Shown here: piece after piece, positions 1 to 5,812 of the stretch
Numbering within the stretch: position 1 is the stretch's first letter
Layout of the letters: each line of letters opens with the position of its first letter
Assembly: GCA_030690855.1 (NCBI GenBank)
Contig: JAUYFR010000081.1
Coordinates: 1 to 7,509 of the forward strand
Direction: 5' to 3'
Length of the DNA: 7,509 bases
Origin: Gallionellaceae bacterium
GTDB lineage: Bacteria; Pseudomonadota; Gammaproteobacteria; Burkholderiales; Gallionellaceae
Translations under genes and position numbers: made by a program
Notes under the pieces: model-generated
What the model was told of the DNA's origin: nothing
The model's database searches: none
The model's input: only the letters and a program-made list of their open reading frames with translations

Positions 1-120
1 CAATTAAAAAGTGGGCTTGAAAAATCAAAAAACAAGGCAAAACGCAGAAGCACCTATCAACTAGATCGAATCAGAATAAAGTTCAAATACTCAAATTCAA
101 AGTCCTTGCTTCAGACTCAT

Positions 121-1863
121 TTAGGGATTGGAAAATACTGCCCACTCCTTGATCATTTTTACTGTAGCTGTAACTAGGTCATCAGCAAAATGGTGATCAT
201 GATACTTGCCTTGACGAACTAGCCCACCCCAACCAGCATCCCCCCAGACGCATAGTGCTTTGCCGGGCTGCGCTTGTAAGTTAGGTGGAATGCGCCCAGT
301 TGCGTGATAGTACGGCATTCCGCCAGCTGGCCACTGAAGACGCGGCTCAATTGGCAAACTCGTTCGACGTAGAAAAGCGATCGCTTCTCGAACTAAAACT
401 GGATCTATATTGGCTGACAGTTCAGGCAACGCAGGTGGAAGGACGGCACTAGCATCTCCGTCTAGCTCCTCAATCAAAAACTTCATGTGCCCACCAAAGG
501 GCAGGCCAACATAGTGCTGCATTTGACGTTGCTCTTCACGCCGCAGATCGGTAAGTCTCTCTGCCCGCTGCCAAAAGCTCTCATTGAGTTTTGCCGCTGT
601 GAGTTGCCATTTGCTTCCCTCTTTGGCAATTGGGGCAGGTGATTCAAGTGCGAGTAAGTCTATCGTCTTGGTCACTCGCGCATTGCTAATATTGACCTTG
701 GATAGAAGCGAAGGCACCGACAAGCCGCTCGGTTCAGCCTCAAGCGCTGCAATGACCTGTTCAACTTCGTGACGCGAGGGGAATGCGTTATCAATAAACC
801 AGTCGGTAATATCCGTATCTTCTTTGCCACTTAGTAAAACGCCATAGGCTGTTTTAAGCGCACGTCCAGCACGTCCCACTTGCTGGTAGTAATGAACAAC
901 CGAGCCCGGCGATTGGTAATGAATGACAAAGGCAAGGTCAGGTTTGTCATAACCCATGCCGAGTGCTGTCGTGCCGATGAGCGCCTTAACCTTATTTTGC
1001 TGTAAAGCTTGTTCAAGTCCTTCCCTGCGATCACCAGTATCGCCTGTGTAGGCTTCCACATTGAGGCCCCGACTTTTAAGCCAATCTGCGACTTGATTGG
1101 CATCCCGGACCGTCAGTGTGTAGATAATTCCATGCCCTTGAATTGAGGTTAACTTCTCTGCAAGCCAAGCTAAACGCTCTGCCTGGCTTGGCAATTTAAT
1201 CGTTTGCAAAGTGAGGGATTGACGATTTAAATCGCCCCGCGAAATATCGATCTTTGGGCCTAAAACGGCCTTAAGGTCATCCATAACTCGGTCATTTGCA
1301 GTAGCCGTCGTTGCAAGGAGTCGAAGGTTGGGTGGCAGTGTTTTAACGATACGCTCAAGCAAACGATAGTGAGGACGGAAATCGTGTCCCCAATCCGATA
1401 TGCAATGTGCCTCGTCAATGACTAGAAGCGAAATCTGTCCAGCAACCGGAGCCAGTACCTCGGTACTGAATCTTTGATTTGCAAAGCGCTCTGGGGTGAT
1501 GAGAAGTATGTCGACATCGTTGCGCAGAAACGCAGCTTCGATTCGTGCGTGTTCTGTTGGATTTTCCGAGTGAATAGCTTCAGCTCGTAGACCCATGCGT
1601 CTGGCCGCATCAACTTGATTTCGCATCAGTGAAAGCAGTGGGGAAATCAAAAGGGCAGGACCGGTGCCGGATTCGCGCAGCAGCTTAGTAGCAATGAAGT
1701 AGACGAAGCTCTTACCCCAGCCGGTTTTTTGAACAACGAATAACCGCCCTCGTCCTTCAACGATGTGACGAATAGCATCTTCTTGGCCGTCCCGGAATTC
1801 GGCATCTGGGCGACCAGATCCGGTTCGGAGTAACTCTAATGCTCGGCCTTGATTAAACTTCAC
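121..1863 (-). CDS. RecQ-family ATP-dependent DNA helicase, apparently lacking its C-terminal domain
   Basis: Predicted 3'-5' superfamily 2 DNA helicase, cytoplasmic, 580 aa. Motifs seen in order: motif 0 around residues 23-30 (FRDGQEDA), Walker A at 45-52 (QKTGWGKS), DEAH box at 150-153 followed by the RecQ aromatic-rich loop (CISDWGHDFRP, 154-164), motif III ATTATAN at 184-190, motif V GTTALGMGYDKPD at 297-309 and motif VI YYQQVGRAGR at 325-334. All catalytic residues are present. The RecQ zinc-binding region is recognisable at about 440-482, but its usual cysteines are replaced (GHMKFL where CRMxFL is usual; no CxxCxxC after the LDGD segment). The protein resembles the roughly 700-aa RecQ branch ending in a phosphoribosyltransferase-like domain, but it stops at IKEWAVFSNP, just before that domain should start. 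Translation starts at GTG (1861-1863) with AAGGA nine bases upstream; no earlier in-frame start is available. The gene is transcribed away from the electron-transfer operon. The helicase call is firm; a precise repair or defence role is not assigned. Confidence 0.93.
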   Translation of the reverse strand: MKFNQGRALELLRTGSGRPDAEFRDGQEDAIRHIVEGRGRLFVVQKTGWGKSFVYFIATKLLRESGTGPALLISPLLSLMRNQVDAARRMGLRAEAIHSENPTEHARIEAAFLRNDVDILLITPERFANQRFSTEVLAPVAGQISLLVIDEAHCISDWGHDFRPHYRLLERIVKTLPPNLRLLATTATANDRVMDDLKAVLGPKIDISRGDLNRQSLTLQTIKLPSQAERLAWLAEKLTSIQGHGIIYTLTVRDANQVADWLKSRGLNVEAYTGDTGDRREGLEQALQQNKVKALIGTTALGMGYDKPDLAFVIHYQSPGSVVHYYQQVGRAGRALKTAYGVLLSGKEDTDITDWFIDNAFPSRHEVEQVIAALEAEPSGLSVPSLLSKVNISNARVTKTIDLLALESPAPIAKEGSKWQLTAAKLNESFWQRAERLTDLRREEQRQMQHYVGLPFGGHMKFLIEELDGDASAVLPPALPELSANIDPVLVREAIAFLRRTSLPIEPRLQWPAGGMPYYHATGRIPPNLQAQPGKALCVWGDAGWGGLVRQGKYHDHHFADDLVTATVKMIKEWAVFSNP

Positions 1864-1872
1864 TATTTTTAA

Positions 1873-1877
1873 TCCTT
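1873..1877 (-). promoter_or_regulatory. Ribosome binding site deciding the GTG start of the RecQ-like gene
   Basis: On the minus strand the sequence AAGGA lies nine bases before the GTG codon at 1861-1863. This is the only Shine-Dalgarno-like match near the 5' end of the reading frame, and it supports the unusual GTG start. Confidence 0.6.
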
Positions 1878-1881
1878 AATA

Positions 1882-1898
1882 TCAATGAACCTCATTGA
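1882..1898. promoter_or_regulatory. 7-bp perfect inverted repeat in the leader of the RecQ-like gene
   Basis: TCAATGA-acc-TCATTGA is a perfect inverted repeat with 7-bp arms and a 3-bp spacer, starting about 19 bases upstream of the GTG start of the helicase gene. Its placement between any promoter and the ribosome binding site suits a repressor operator. As RNA it would form a short hairpin with a very tight loop, so a protein site is the likelier reading. No regulator family is recognised from the motif. Confidence 0.4.
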
Positions 1899-1999
1899 CC
1901 TTGGCTGTACAGTAATTTTGCCCGAATTGGGTGGACGATCTAACTGCTTAGCGCATTTTGCGAGCAGATCGCCTTAAAGCATGCATTATATAAGCCACG

Positions 2000-2013
2000 G
2001 GTGATTAATCACC
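2000..2013. promoter_or_regulatory. 14-bp perfect palindrome (GGTGATTAATCACC)
   Basis: GGTGATTAATCACC is identical to its own reverse complement over all 14 bases. It lies just downstream of an AT-rich TATATAA stretch (1987-1993), about 137 bp upstream of the helicase start and 400 bp upstream of the operon start. A dimeric DNA-binding protein site is the simplest explanation. The core TGATTAATCA resembles several dimeric regulator sites without matching one well enough to name it. Confidence 0.4.
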
Positions 2014-2039
2014 GATGCCATAGTGCAATATTTTCAGGG

Positions 2040-2096
2040 CGAGTAGTAAAGCTTGGTTGGAGTATGCGACGGACTAGGATTCGATTCCTGTTGGCG
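2040..2096 (+). other. Degenerate tRNA-like fragment (T-arm-like hairpin)
   Basis: TAGGA-TTCGAT-TCCTG at 2075-2090 forms a 5-bp stem (one G.U pair) around TTCGAT, recalling the T arm of a tRNA (GGTTCGATTCC with one inserted base). Just upstream, GCGACGGACT at 2066-2075 resembles the 5' side of a tRNA-Asn anticodon arm, and GCTTGGTTGG recalls a D loop. There is no complete cloverleaf, no anticodon arm and no matching acceptor stem, so this is at best a decayed or recombined tRNA remnant. Confidence 0.25.
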
Positions 2097-2151
2097 CAAT
2101 CGAATTACGAAGCCGCGCTGCAAATATAGACAAGTCATTGATACCGCTGAC

Positions 2152-2168
2152 GCGCTACCATTTGAGCT
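2152..2168 (-). other. D-arm-like tRNA fragment on the minus strand
   Basis: Read on the minus strand, the sequence is AGCTCAAATGGTAGCGC, close to the common tRNA D-arm consensus AGCTCAGTTGGTAGAGC. No T arm or acceptor stem completes it on that strand. With the plus-strand fragment at 2040-2096 it suggests that this spacer once held tRNA sequence, but chance similarity over 17 bases is possible. Confidence 0.2.
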
Positions 2169-2179
2169 GGTTTCCTCTG

Positions 2180-2265
2180 TATAATGACAGAAGGTTTAGT
2201 TGTAGGTGGTAACTCCACCACCAAATAAAGTAAGGCTTTAGAGTTAATTGCTCTAGAGCCTTTTT
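2180..2265 (+). ncRNA. Possible short terminated transcript (candidate small RNA or tRNA-operon remnant)
   Basis: A perfect TATAAT box lies at 2180-2185. About 20 bases further on, GGTGG-TAACT-CCACC (2205-2219) forms a 5-bp hairpin, and a strong intrinsic terminator follows at 2234-2265. A transcript from near 2192 would be about 75 nt with two hairpins and a U tail, which is the shape of a small RNA. Against this, no -35 element is seen at normal spacing (TTGAGC at 2162-2167 is only 12 bases away). The CCACCACCA string could be the decayed 3' end of a tRNA whose terminator survives. No known RNA family is recognised. Confidence 0.25.
2234..2265 (+). terminator. Rho-independent terminator
   Basis: GGCTTTAGAG (2234-2243) pairs with CTCTAGAGCC (2251-2260) as a 10-bp stem with one G.U pair and a 7-base loop, followed directly by TTTTTC. 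This is a textbook intrinsic terminator for plus-strand transcription. The gene it serves is unclear, because no protein frame precedes it on this strand; it may belong to a short RNA or a lost tRNA. It isolates the downstream operon from upstream transcription. Confidence 0.8.
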
Positions 2266-2287
2266 CTTTGATAGGACCCTGGCAGGG

Positions 2288-2299
2288 TATTTGCAAATA
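2288..2299. promoter_or_regulatory. 12-bp perfect palindrome (TATTTGCAAATA) upstream of the operon promoter
   Basis: TATTTGCAAATA is self-complementary over all 12 bases. Its centre lies about 50 bp upstream of the transcription start inferred for the operon, just upstream of the candidate -35 element. Transcription activators commonly bind in that position. The protein that would bind is not known. Confidence 0.4.
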
Positions 2300-2307
2300 G
2301 CTACTCA

Positions 2308-2337
2308 TAGACAAAAGTTTTATCATAAGGATATGAT
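2308..2337 (+). promoter_or_regulatory. Candidate sigma70-type promoter of the three-gene electron-transfer operon
   Basis: TAGACA (2308-2313) matches the -35 consensus at 5 of 6 positions and TATGAT (2332-2337) matches the -10 consensus at 5 of 6. They are separated by 18 bp. Transcription would start near 2344, giving a leader of about 70 nt before the ATG at 2416. It is the best-scoring pair seen by eye between the terminator and the first gene, and the only candidate that places the surrounding palindromes at typical regulator positions. Confidence 0.45.
2322..2337. promoter_or_regulatory. Inverted repeat overlapping the candidate -10 box
   Basis: ATCATA-AGGA-TATGAT is a perfect 6-bp inverted repeat with a 4-bp spacer, and its right arm is the candidate -10 hexamer itself. 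A protein bound here would block RNA polymerase. The 4-bp spacing recalls FNR/CRP-superfamily sites, but the half-sites do not match the FNR consensus TTGAT. Confidence 0.35.
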
Positions 2338-2345
2338 GCGCACAT

Positions 2346-2363
2346 TATTCAACTGGCTGAATA
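2346..2363. promoter_or_regulatory. Inverted repeat just downstream of the inferred transcription start
   Basis: TATTCA-N6-TGAATA is a perfect 6-bp inverted repeat with a 6-bp spacer, centred about 10 bp downstream of the inferred start point. The half-site and 6-bp spacing have the geometry of CRP-like sites, but the bases are not TGTGA/TCACA. Its outer bases (TATT...AATA) are shared with the palindrome at 2288-2299, so both might be read by one regulator. Confidence 0.35.
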
Positions 2364-2415
2364 TAAGAATACAAACTAGCCGGTTTTGTAGGCCGTTCAG
2401 GGTACTCAATAGCTA

Positions 2416-4809
2416 ATGTCTGAGAAATTCAAAATTGCCATTGTTGGAGGAGGGCCAGCTGGCCTTTCCGCCGCCGCACATGCCGCAGAGCTTGGCGTCT
2501 CCCACATTCTGCTTGAGTCTGCACCTCATCTAGCAAACACCATTTTTCGTTGCCAACGCGGCAAGCCCATCATGGCTGAGCCCTCTCGCCTCCCTTTGCG
2601 CAGCGCGATTTTTTTCGACGCCAGTATTCGTGAGGAACTGCTGCAACGCTGGAATGATGAGGTTAAAGCAAAAAAAGTTAACTTTAAAGTTAATGCTGCG
2701 GTAGTTGAAATTTCTGGTCAGCGTGGCGATTTCAAGATTGTTTTAGCAGATGGTGAACCGGTCTTTGCCGAACACATAATCCTAGCCATTGGCGTACAAG
2801 GAAATATTCATAAACTGAATATTGAGGGCGATCATTTACCGAACGTTCAGTATCATCTCGATGATGCCAGTGCCTATATCAATGAAACAATAGTCGTGGT
2901 TGGTGCAGGTGATGCCGGCGTTGAAAACGCTCTGGCTTTGGCTGAACAAAATCGCGTGATTCTCATCAACCGCCAAGAAAAGTTTGATCGCTGTAAAGAC
3001 GCTAACGTTGCTTCAGTCATGGCAGCGATTAAAGCGGGCAAAATTGAACTTCGTGAAAATACTTCGGCAATAAAAATTACTCAAGAAGCGGCGGGGCTTC
3101 CCTTGCTATTCGTTTCCCAATCACCTCAGGGTCGAGAAAAAATTGGCTGCCATCGAGTTATTGCGCGCTTAGGCGCTGCCCCACCCCGAAAATTAGTGGA
3201 AAGCTTTGGCGTGCTGTTTCCCAATAGTGACGCTAATTCAACTCCTCAACTTTCAGATCACTACGAATCAAATGTATTGGGCCTGTATGTGATCGGCACA
3301 CTTGCTGGTTATCCGCTGATTAAGCAAGCGATGAACCAGGGCTATGAGGTGGTGGAATACATTCTTGGCAACGTAATTGAACCTGCGGACCAGCCCTTGT
3401 TGCAAAAGAAATTTGCGAGCATGCCCGACTTTGGCTCTGTCAATGAAGGCATTGCACTTATTCGTCAGCGCATTCCACTATGGGCATCTATGAGCTCGTT
3501 GCAATTACGCGAGTTAGTGTTAGATAGCCAAATAAGCTGCCCCGAGCCTGACGAAATTATTTTTAAACTTAACGACTATAGCAATAGTTTTTATTCTATT
3601 TTGAAGGGTGCCGTAACAGTTGAAGCAGAAACTCAAGACGGCGGCACCACTGCTTTTCAATTAAAAGCAGGTGAGTTTTTCGGAGAAATGAGTTTGGTGT
3701 CCGGTCGCCGCAGAACAGCGACCGTCATGGCGACAAAGGGGTGCGTATTAATAGAAACCCCTCGCCGCACCATGCTCAAACTTTTGAGTACCCTTGAGAA
3801 TATTCACAAAAAACTCGATGAAGTTGCACTCAAACGTGTGTTGCAATCCTATTTGGCGATAGGATTAAACGATGCTGAAATCGAAGAACTCGTGAGCTCT
3901 GCACAAAATAAACATTACGCCACCGGCGAGGTGCTATTCCAGGAGGGCGACAAAGCTGACGGCCTGTACATGATTCAGCGCGGCTCGGTGATGGTTTCAC
4001 GAAATATCGACGGCAAAGAAGTCGTACTTGACTACATCTCTGCTGGCAACTATGTCGGTGAAATGGCATTAGTTTCTGATTCCACGCGCTCGGCTACCGT
4101 CAAAGCTGCCTCGCCCACCGAGGTGGTCATTCTTAGCGCTGATCGCGCAAAAACGTTGCTGGATAAAAATGTGGATGTTCGCGCCACGGTCGGCAGCCGC
4201 TATATGAACCAAGTGCGTACCGCTGAAGCTCATCAAAACACGGAGTTCAGTGGGTTAATGCAATTTTTGATGAACCAAGGTGTGGGTGAAGCGACCGATG
4301 TTTTACTAATCGATTATTCGCGTTGTATTCGTTGCAACAATTGCGAAACTTCATGTGCTGATTTACATGATGGCGTATCTCGTTTAAATCGTGAAGCTGG
4401 ACCTACTTACGAGGACATTCATGTTCCCGCTTCTTGCCGCCACTGCGAACACCCACACTGCATGAAAGATTGCCCACCTGACGCAATTCATCGCTCAATC
4501 AACGGTGAGGTATTTATCAACGATAGTTGTATTGGTTGCGGTAATTGTGAACGCAACTGCCCCTACTCTGTGATTCAAATGGCGGTTAAAAAACCCCATA
4601 AACCTCGCGGTATATTTGAAGCCTTATTTGGCAAACAAGAGGACATTAACGAATCCGAAACCGAGGACCCCAACGCCAATAAAAAAGCGGTTAAGTGTGA
4701 CATGTGTAAGGATATGGTGGGTGGGCCTGCCTGCGTGCGGTTTTGCCCAACCGGTGCCGCGATTCGCGTTGGGCCAGAAGAGTTTTTGAATTTTGTAAAA
4801 AATGTATAA
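2416..4809 (+). CDS. Flavoprotein / tandem cyclic-nucleotide-binding / 4x[4Fe-4S] ferredoxin fusion oxidoreductase
   Basis: Predicted cytoplasmic NAD(P)H-linked electron-transfer protein, 797 aa, no signal peptide or membrane helix. Residues 1-325 form a thioredoxin-reductase-like flavoprotein: FAD motif GGGPAG (11-16), NAD(P) motif GAGDAG (163-168) and a C-terminal FAD segment YVIGTLAGYPLIKQ (291-304). The redox CxxC of true thioredoxin reductases is absent, so electrons probably leave through the fused domains. Residues about 355-465 and 480-590 are two cyclic-nucleotide-binding domains. Both keep the phosphate-binding cassette (FGEMSLVSGRRRTATV at 422-437; GEMALVSDSTRSATV at 548-562), including the Glu and Arg that normally contact the ligand. 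Residues 631-790 are a DmsB/NrfC/HybA-type ferredoxin with 16 cysteines in four groups (C637-C647, C674-C686, C705-C715, C761-C777), enough for four [4Fe-4S] clusters. An in-frame TAG at 2410-2412 fixes the ATG as the earliest start; the Shine-Dalgarno match is poor (CAGGG, 13 bases away). First gene of an operon with a cytochrome b and a multihaem cytochrome. The true partner nucleotide and acceptor are unknown. Confidence 0.93.
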   Translation: MSEKFKIAIVGGGPAGLSAAAHAAELGVSHILLESAPHLANTIFRCQRGKPIMAEPSRLPLRSAIFFDASIREELLQRWNDEVKAKKVNFKVNAAVVEISGQRGDFKIVLADGEPVFAEHIILAIGVQGNIHKLNIEGDHLPNVQYHLDDASAYINETIVVVGAGDAGVENALALAEQNRVILINRQEKFDRCKDANVASVMAAIKAGKIELRENTSAIKITQEAAGLPLLFVSQSPQGREKIGCHRVIARLGAAPPRKLVESFGVLFPNSDANSTPQLSDHYESNVLGLYVIGTLAGYPLIKQAMNQGYEVVEYILGNVIEPADQPLLQKKFASMPDFGSVNEGIALIRQRIPLWASMSSLQLRELVLDSQISCPEPDEIIFKLNDYSNSFYSILKGAVTVEAETQDGGTTAFQLKAGEFFGEMSLVSGRRRTATVMATKGCVLIETPRRTMLKLLSTLENIHKKLDEVALKRVLQSYLAIGLNDAEIEELVSSAQNKHYATGEVLFQEGDKADGLYMIQRGSVMVSRNIDGKEVVLDYISAGNYVGEMALVSDSTRSATVKAASPTEVVILSADRAKTLLDKNVDVRATVGSRYMNQVRTAEAHQNTEFSGLMQFLMNQGVGEATDVLLIDYSRCIRCNNCETSCADLHDGVSRLNREAGPTYEDIHVPASCRHCEHPHCMKDCPPDAIHRSINGEVFINDSCIGCGNCERNCPYSVIQMAVKKPHKPRGIFEALFGKQEDINESETEDPNANKKAVKCDMCKDMVGGPACVRFCPTGAAIRVGPEEFLNFVKNV

Positions 4810-4822
4810 ACGACACTACTCA

Positions 4823-4828
4823 AGGGAG
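4823..4828 (+). promoter_or_regulatory. Ribosome binding site of the membrane cytochrome b gene
   Basis: AGGGAG ends five bases before the ATG at 4834, inside the 24-base gap after the preceding stop codon. It is the strongest Shine-Dalgarno sequence in the operon and supports the ATG chosen. Confidence 0.65.
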
Positions 4829-4833
4829 CACTA

Positions 4834-5808
4834 ATGGACTGGATGCAGCGTCCAACCGTACTAACGTATGCAGACAATCGCTACTTTAAAGTGAGTAGCG
4901 TCATTATTTCGGTTGCGATTTTTGCTTTTGTGCTATTTGATCCAGATGGCAGAGTGCCTTTTGGCGGAACCGCATTAGGTTACACGCTAGGCATTTCCTC
5001 CGCCACTATTGTCGTCATTCTCTTCTATTACGGCCTGTTTAAACGCCGCCCACCTAAGCAACTCGAGCGCCGCGCGGCTTCACGCCAAACAGATCATCCA
5101 ACACAAACAGCTGAAAGCTCGGCGTCTGCTGCTAATCAAAAAACAAGGGGGCGACGAAGCTTTCGTTCACGCATGACTTGGCGTTATCACGTCACACTGG
5201 AGGGATGGCTCTCCGCCCATATTTATCTTGGGGGAACATTATTAGTACTCGCCACCTTACATACTGGCTTTAGATTTAGCTGGAGTGTGCACACCCTAAG
5301 TTATGCGCTGCTAATGATCGTATCAATATCTGGCTATTATGGTCTCTATATCTACACGCTTTACCCGCGCATCATGACCCAAATTTTAGGGGCAGACACG
5401 CTAAGCGGGATCATCAAACAAATTGCCGAACTTGATGAAATGGCTCGTATTCGTGCCCTCGACATGCCAGATGATGTAAATGAGCTATTACTCAAATCGC
5501 GGCAAGAAACACATATTGGCTCAAACCTGTATCAAATGTTGACTGGTGAGCAGCTCAACTGTCCAACAACCTACGCAGCAAAACAGATTCAAGTACTTGG
5601 CGCCAAGTATGTAAAAAATGATCAGATAAAGATCATCAGCGAGTTGTATGCACTTATTTTGCGGAAAAAAACCTTAGTTAATCGTGCACACATTGCAGTG
5701 ATGCTCAAAGCTCGTATGGACGCTTGGCTATATTTACATGTGCCTTTTTCTGTTGCATTGATGGCATCACTCAGTGTTCATGTCCTCGCCATTTTGCTTT
5801 ATTGGTAG
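4834..5808 (+). CDS. Five-helix membrane protein, predicted di-haem cytochrome b subunit
   Basis: 324 aa with five likely membrane helices at about 19-36, 49-67, 124-143, 152-174 and 299-322. Helix 3 carries H129 and H143, and helix 5 carries H302 and H316. Both pairs are spaced 14 residues apart, the geometry of bis-histidine ligation of two stacked b haems between two helices. Positive charge concentrates in the loop 70-118 (KRRPPK..., RGRRSFRSR) and in 175-296, placing both on the cytoplasmic side with the N terminus inside and C terminus outside. The 120-residue cytoplasmic stretch between helices 4 and 5 (about 178-297) has no recognised domain and could dock the iron-sulfur subunit encoded just upstream. 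No close named family is recognised; function comes from the histidine pattern and the neighbours. It would carry electrons between the cytoplasmic ferredoxin module and the periplasmic haems of the next gene, with or without quinone. Only four bases separate it from that gene. Confidence 0.75.
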   Translation: MDWMQRPTVLTYADNRYFKVSSVIISVAIFAFVLFDPDGRVPFGGTALGYTLGISSATIVVILFYYGLFKRRPPKQLERRAASRQTDHPTQTAESSASAANQKTRGRRSFRSRMTWRYHVTLEGWLSAHIYLGGTLLVLATLHTGFRFSWSVHTLSYALLMIVSISGYYGLYIYTLYPRIMTQILGADTLSGIIKQIAELDEMARIRALDMPDDVNELLLKSRQETHIGSNLYQMLTGEQLNCPTTYAAKQIQVLGAKYVKNDQIKIISELYALILRKKTLVNRAHIAVMLKARMDAWLYLHVPFSVALMASLSVHVLAILLYW

Positions 5809-5812
5809 CCCT

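Larger units (their letters stand above)
1864..2415. other. 552-bp divergent intergenic region, rich in palindromes and RNA-like fragments
   Basis: This gap separates the minus-strand helicase from the plus-strand electron-transfer operon. No reading frame in it looks like a real protein. It contains an inverted repeat near 1890, the palindrome CTGTACAG at 1905-1912, a 14-bp palindrome at 2000-2013, tRNA-like fragments between about 2040 and 2170, a TATAAT box at 2180-2185, an intrinsic terminator ending near 2265, and a promoter region with three palindromes at 2288-2363. The terminator insulates the downstream operon from anything transcribed upstream, so the operon needs its own promoter at 2266-2415. 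Confidence 0.7.

Noticed and set aside
1..120. Continuation of the helicase gene or a terminator after its stop
   Set aside because: None of the three minus-strand frames shows the expected C-terminal domain motifs, and no GC-rich hairpin with a T run was seen; the stretch is AT-rich without clear features.
1905..1920. Possible LexA (SOS) box near CTGTACAG upstream of the helicase gene
   Set aside because: A LexA site of the CTG-N10-CAG type needs CAG at the correct distance; the sequence there reads TTG. The 8-bp palindrome alone is too short to assign.
2040..2096. Functional tRNA gene
   Set aside because: There is a T-arm-like hairpin but no anticodon arm, no pairing acceptor stem and an extra base in the T loop region, so it is at most a remnant.
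2322..2337. FNR/Anr box controlling the operon
   Set aside because: The 4-bp spacer fits, but the half-sites ATCATA/TATGAT do not match TTGAT/ATCAA.
5774..5812. Upstream GTG (5774) or ATG (5780) start for the FHA-cytochrome gene, adding 11-13 residues
   Set aside because: The extra residues overlap the end of the cytochrome b gene and lie before the first FHA strand. The ATG at 5813, four bases after the stop, gives the natural start of the domain.
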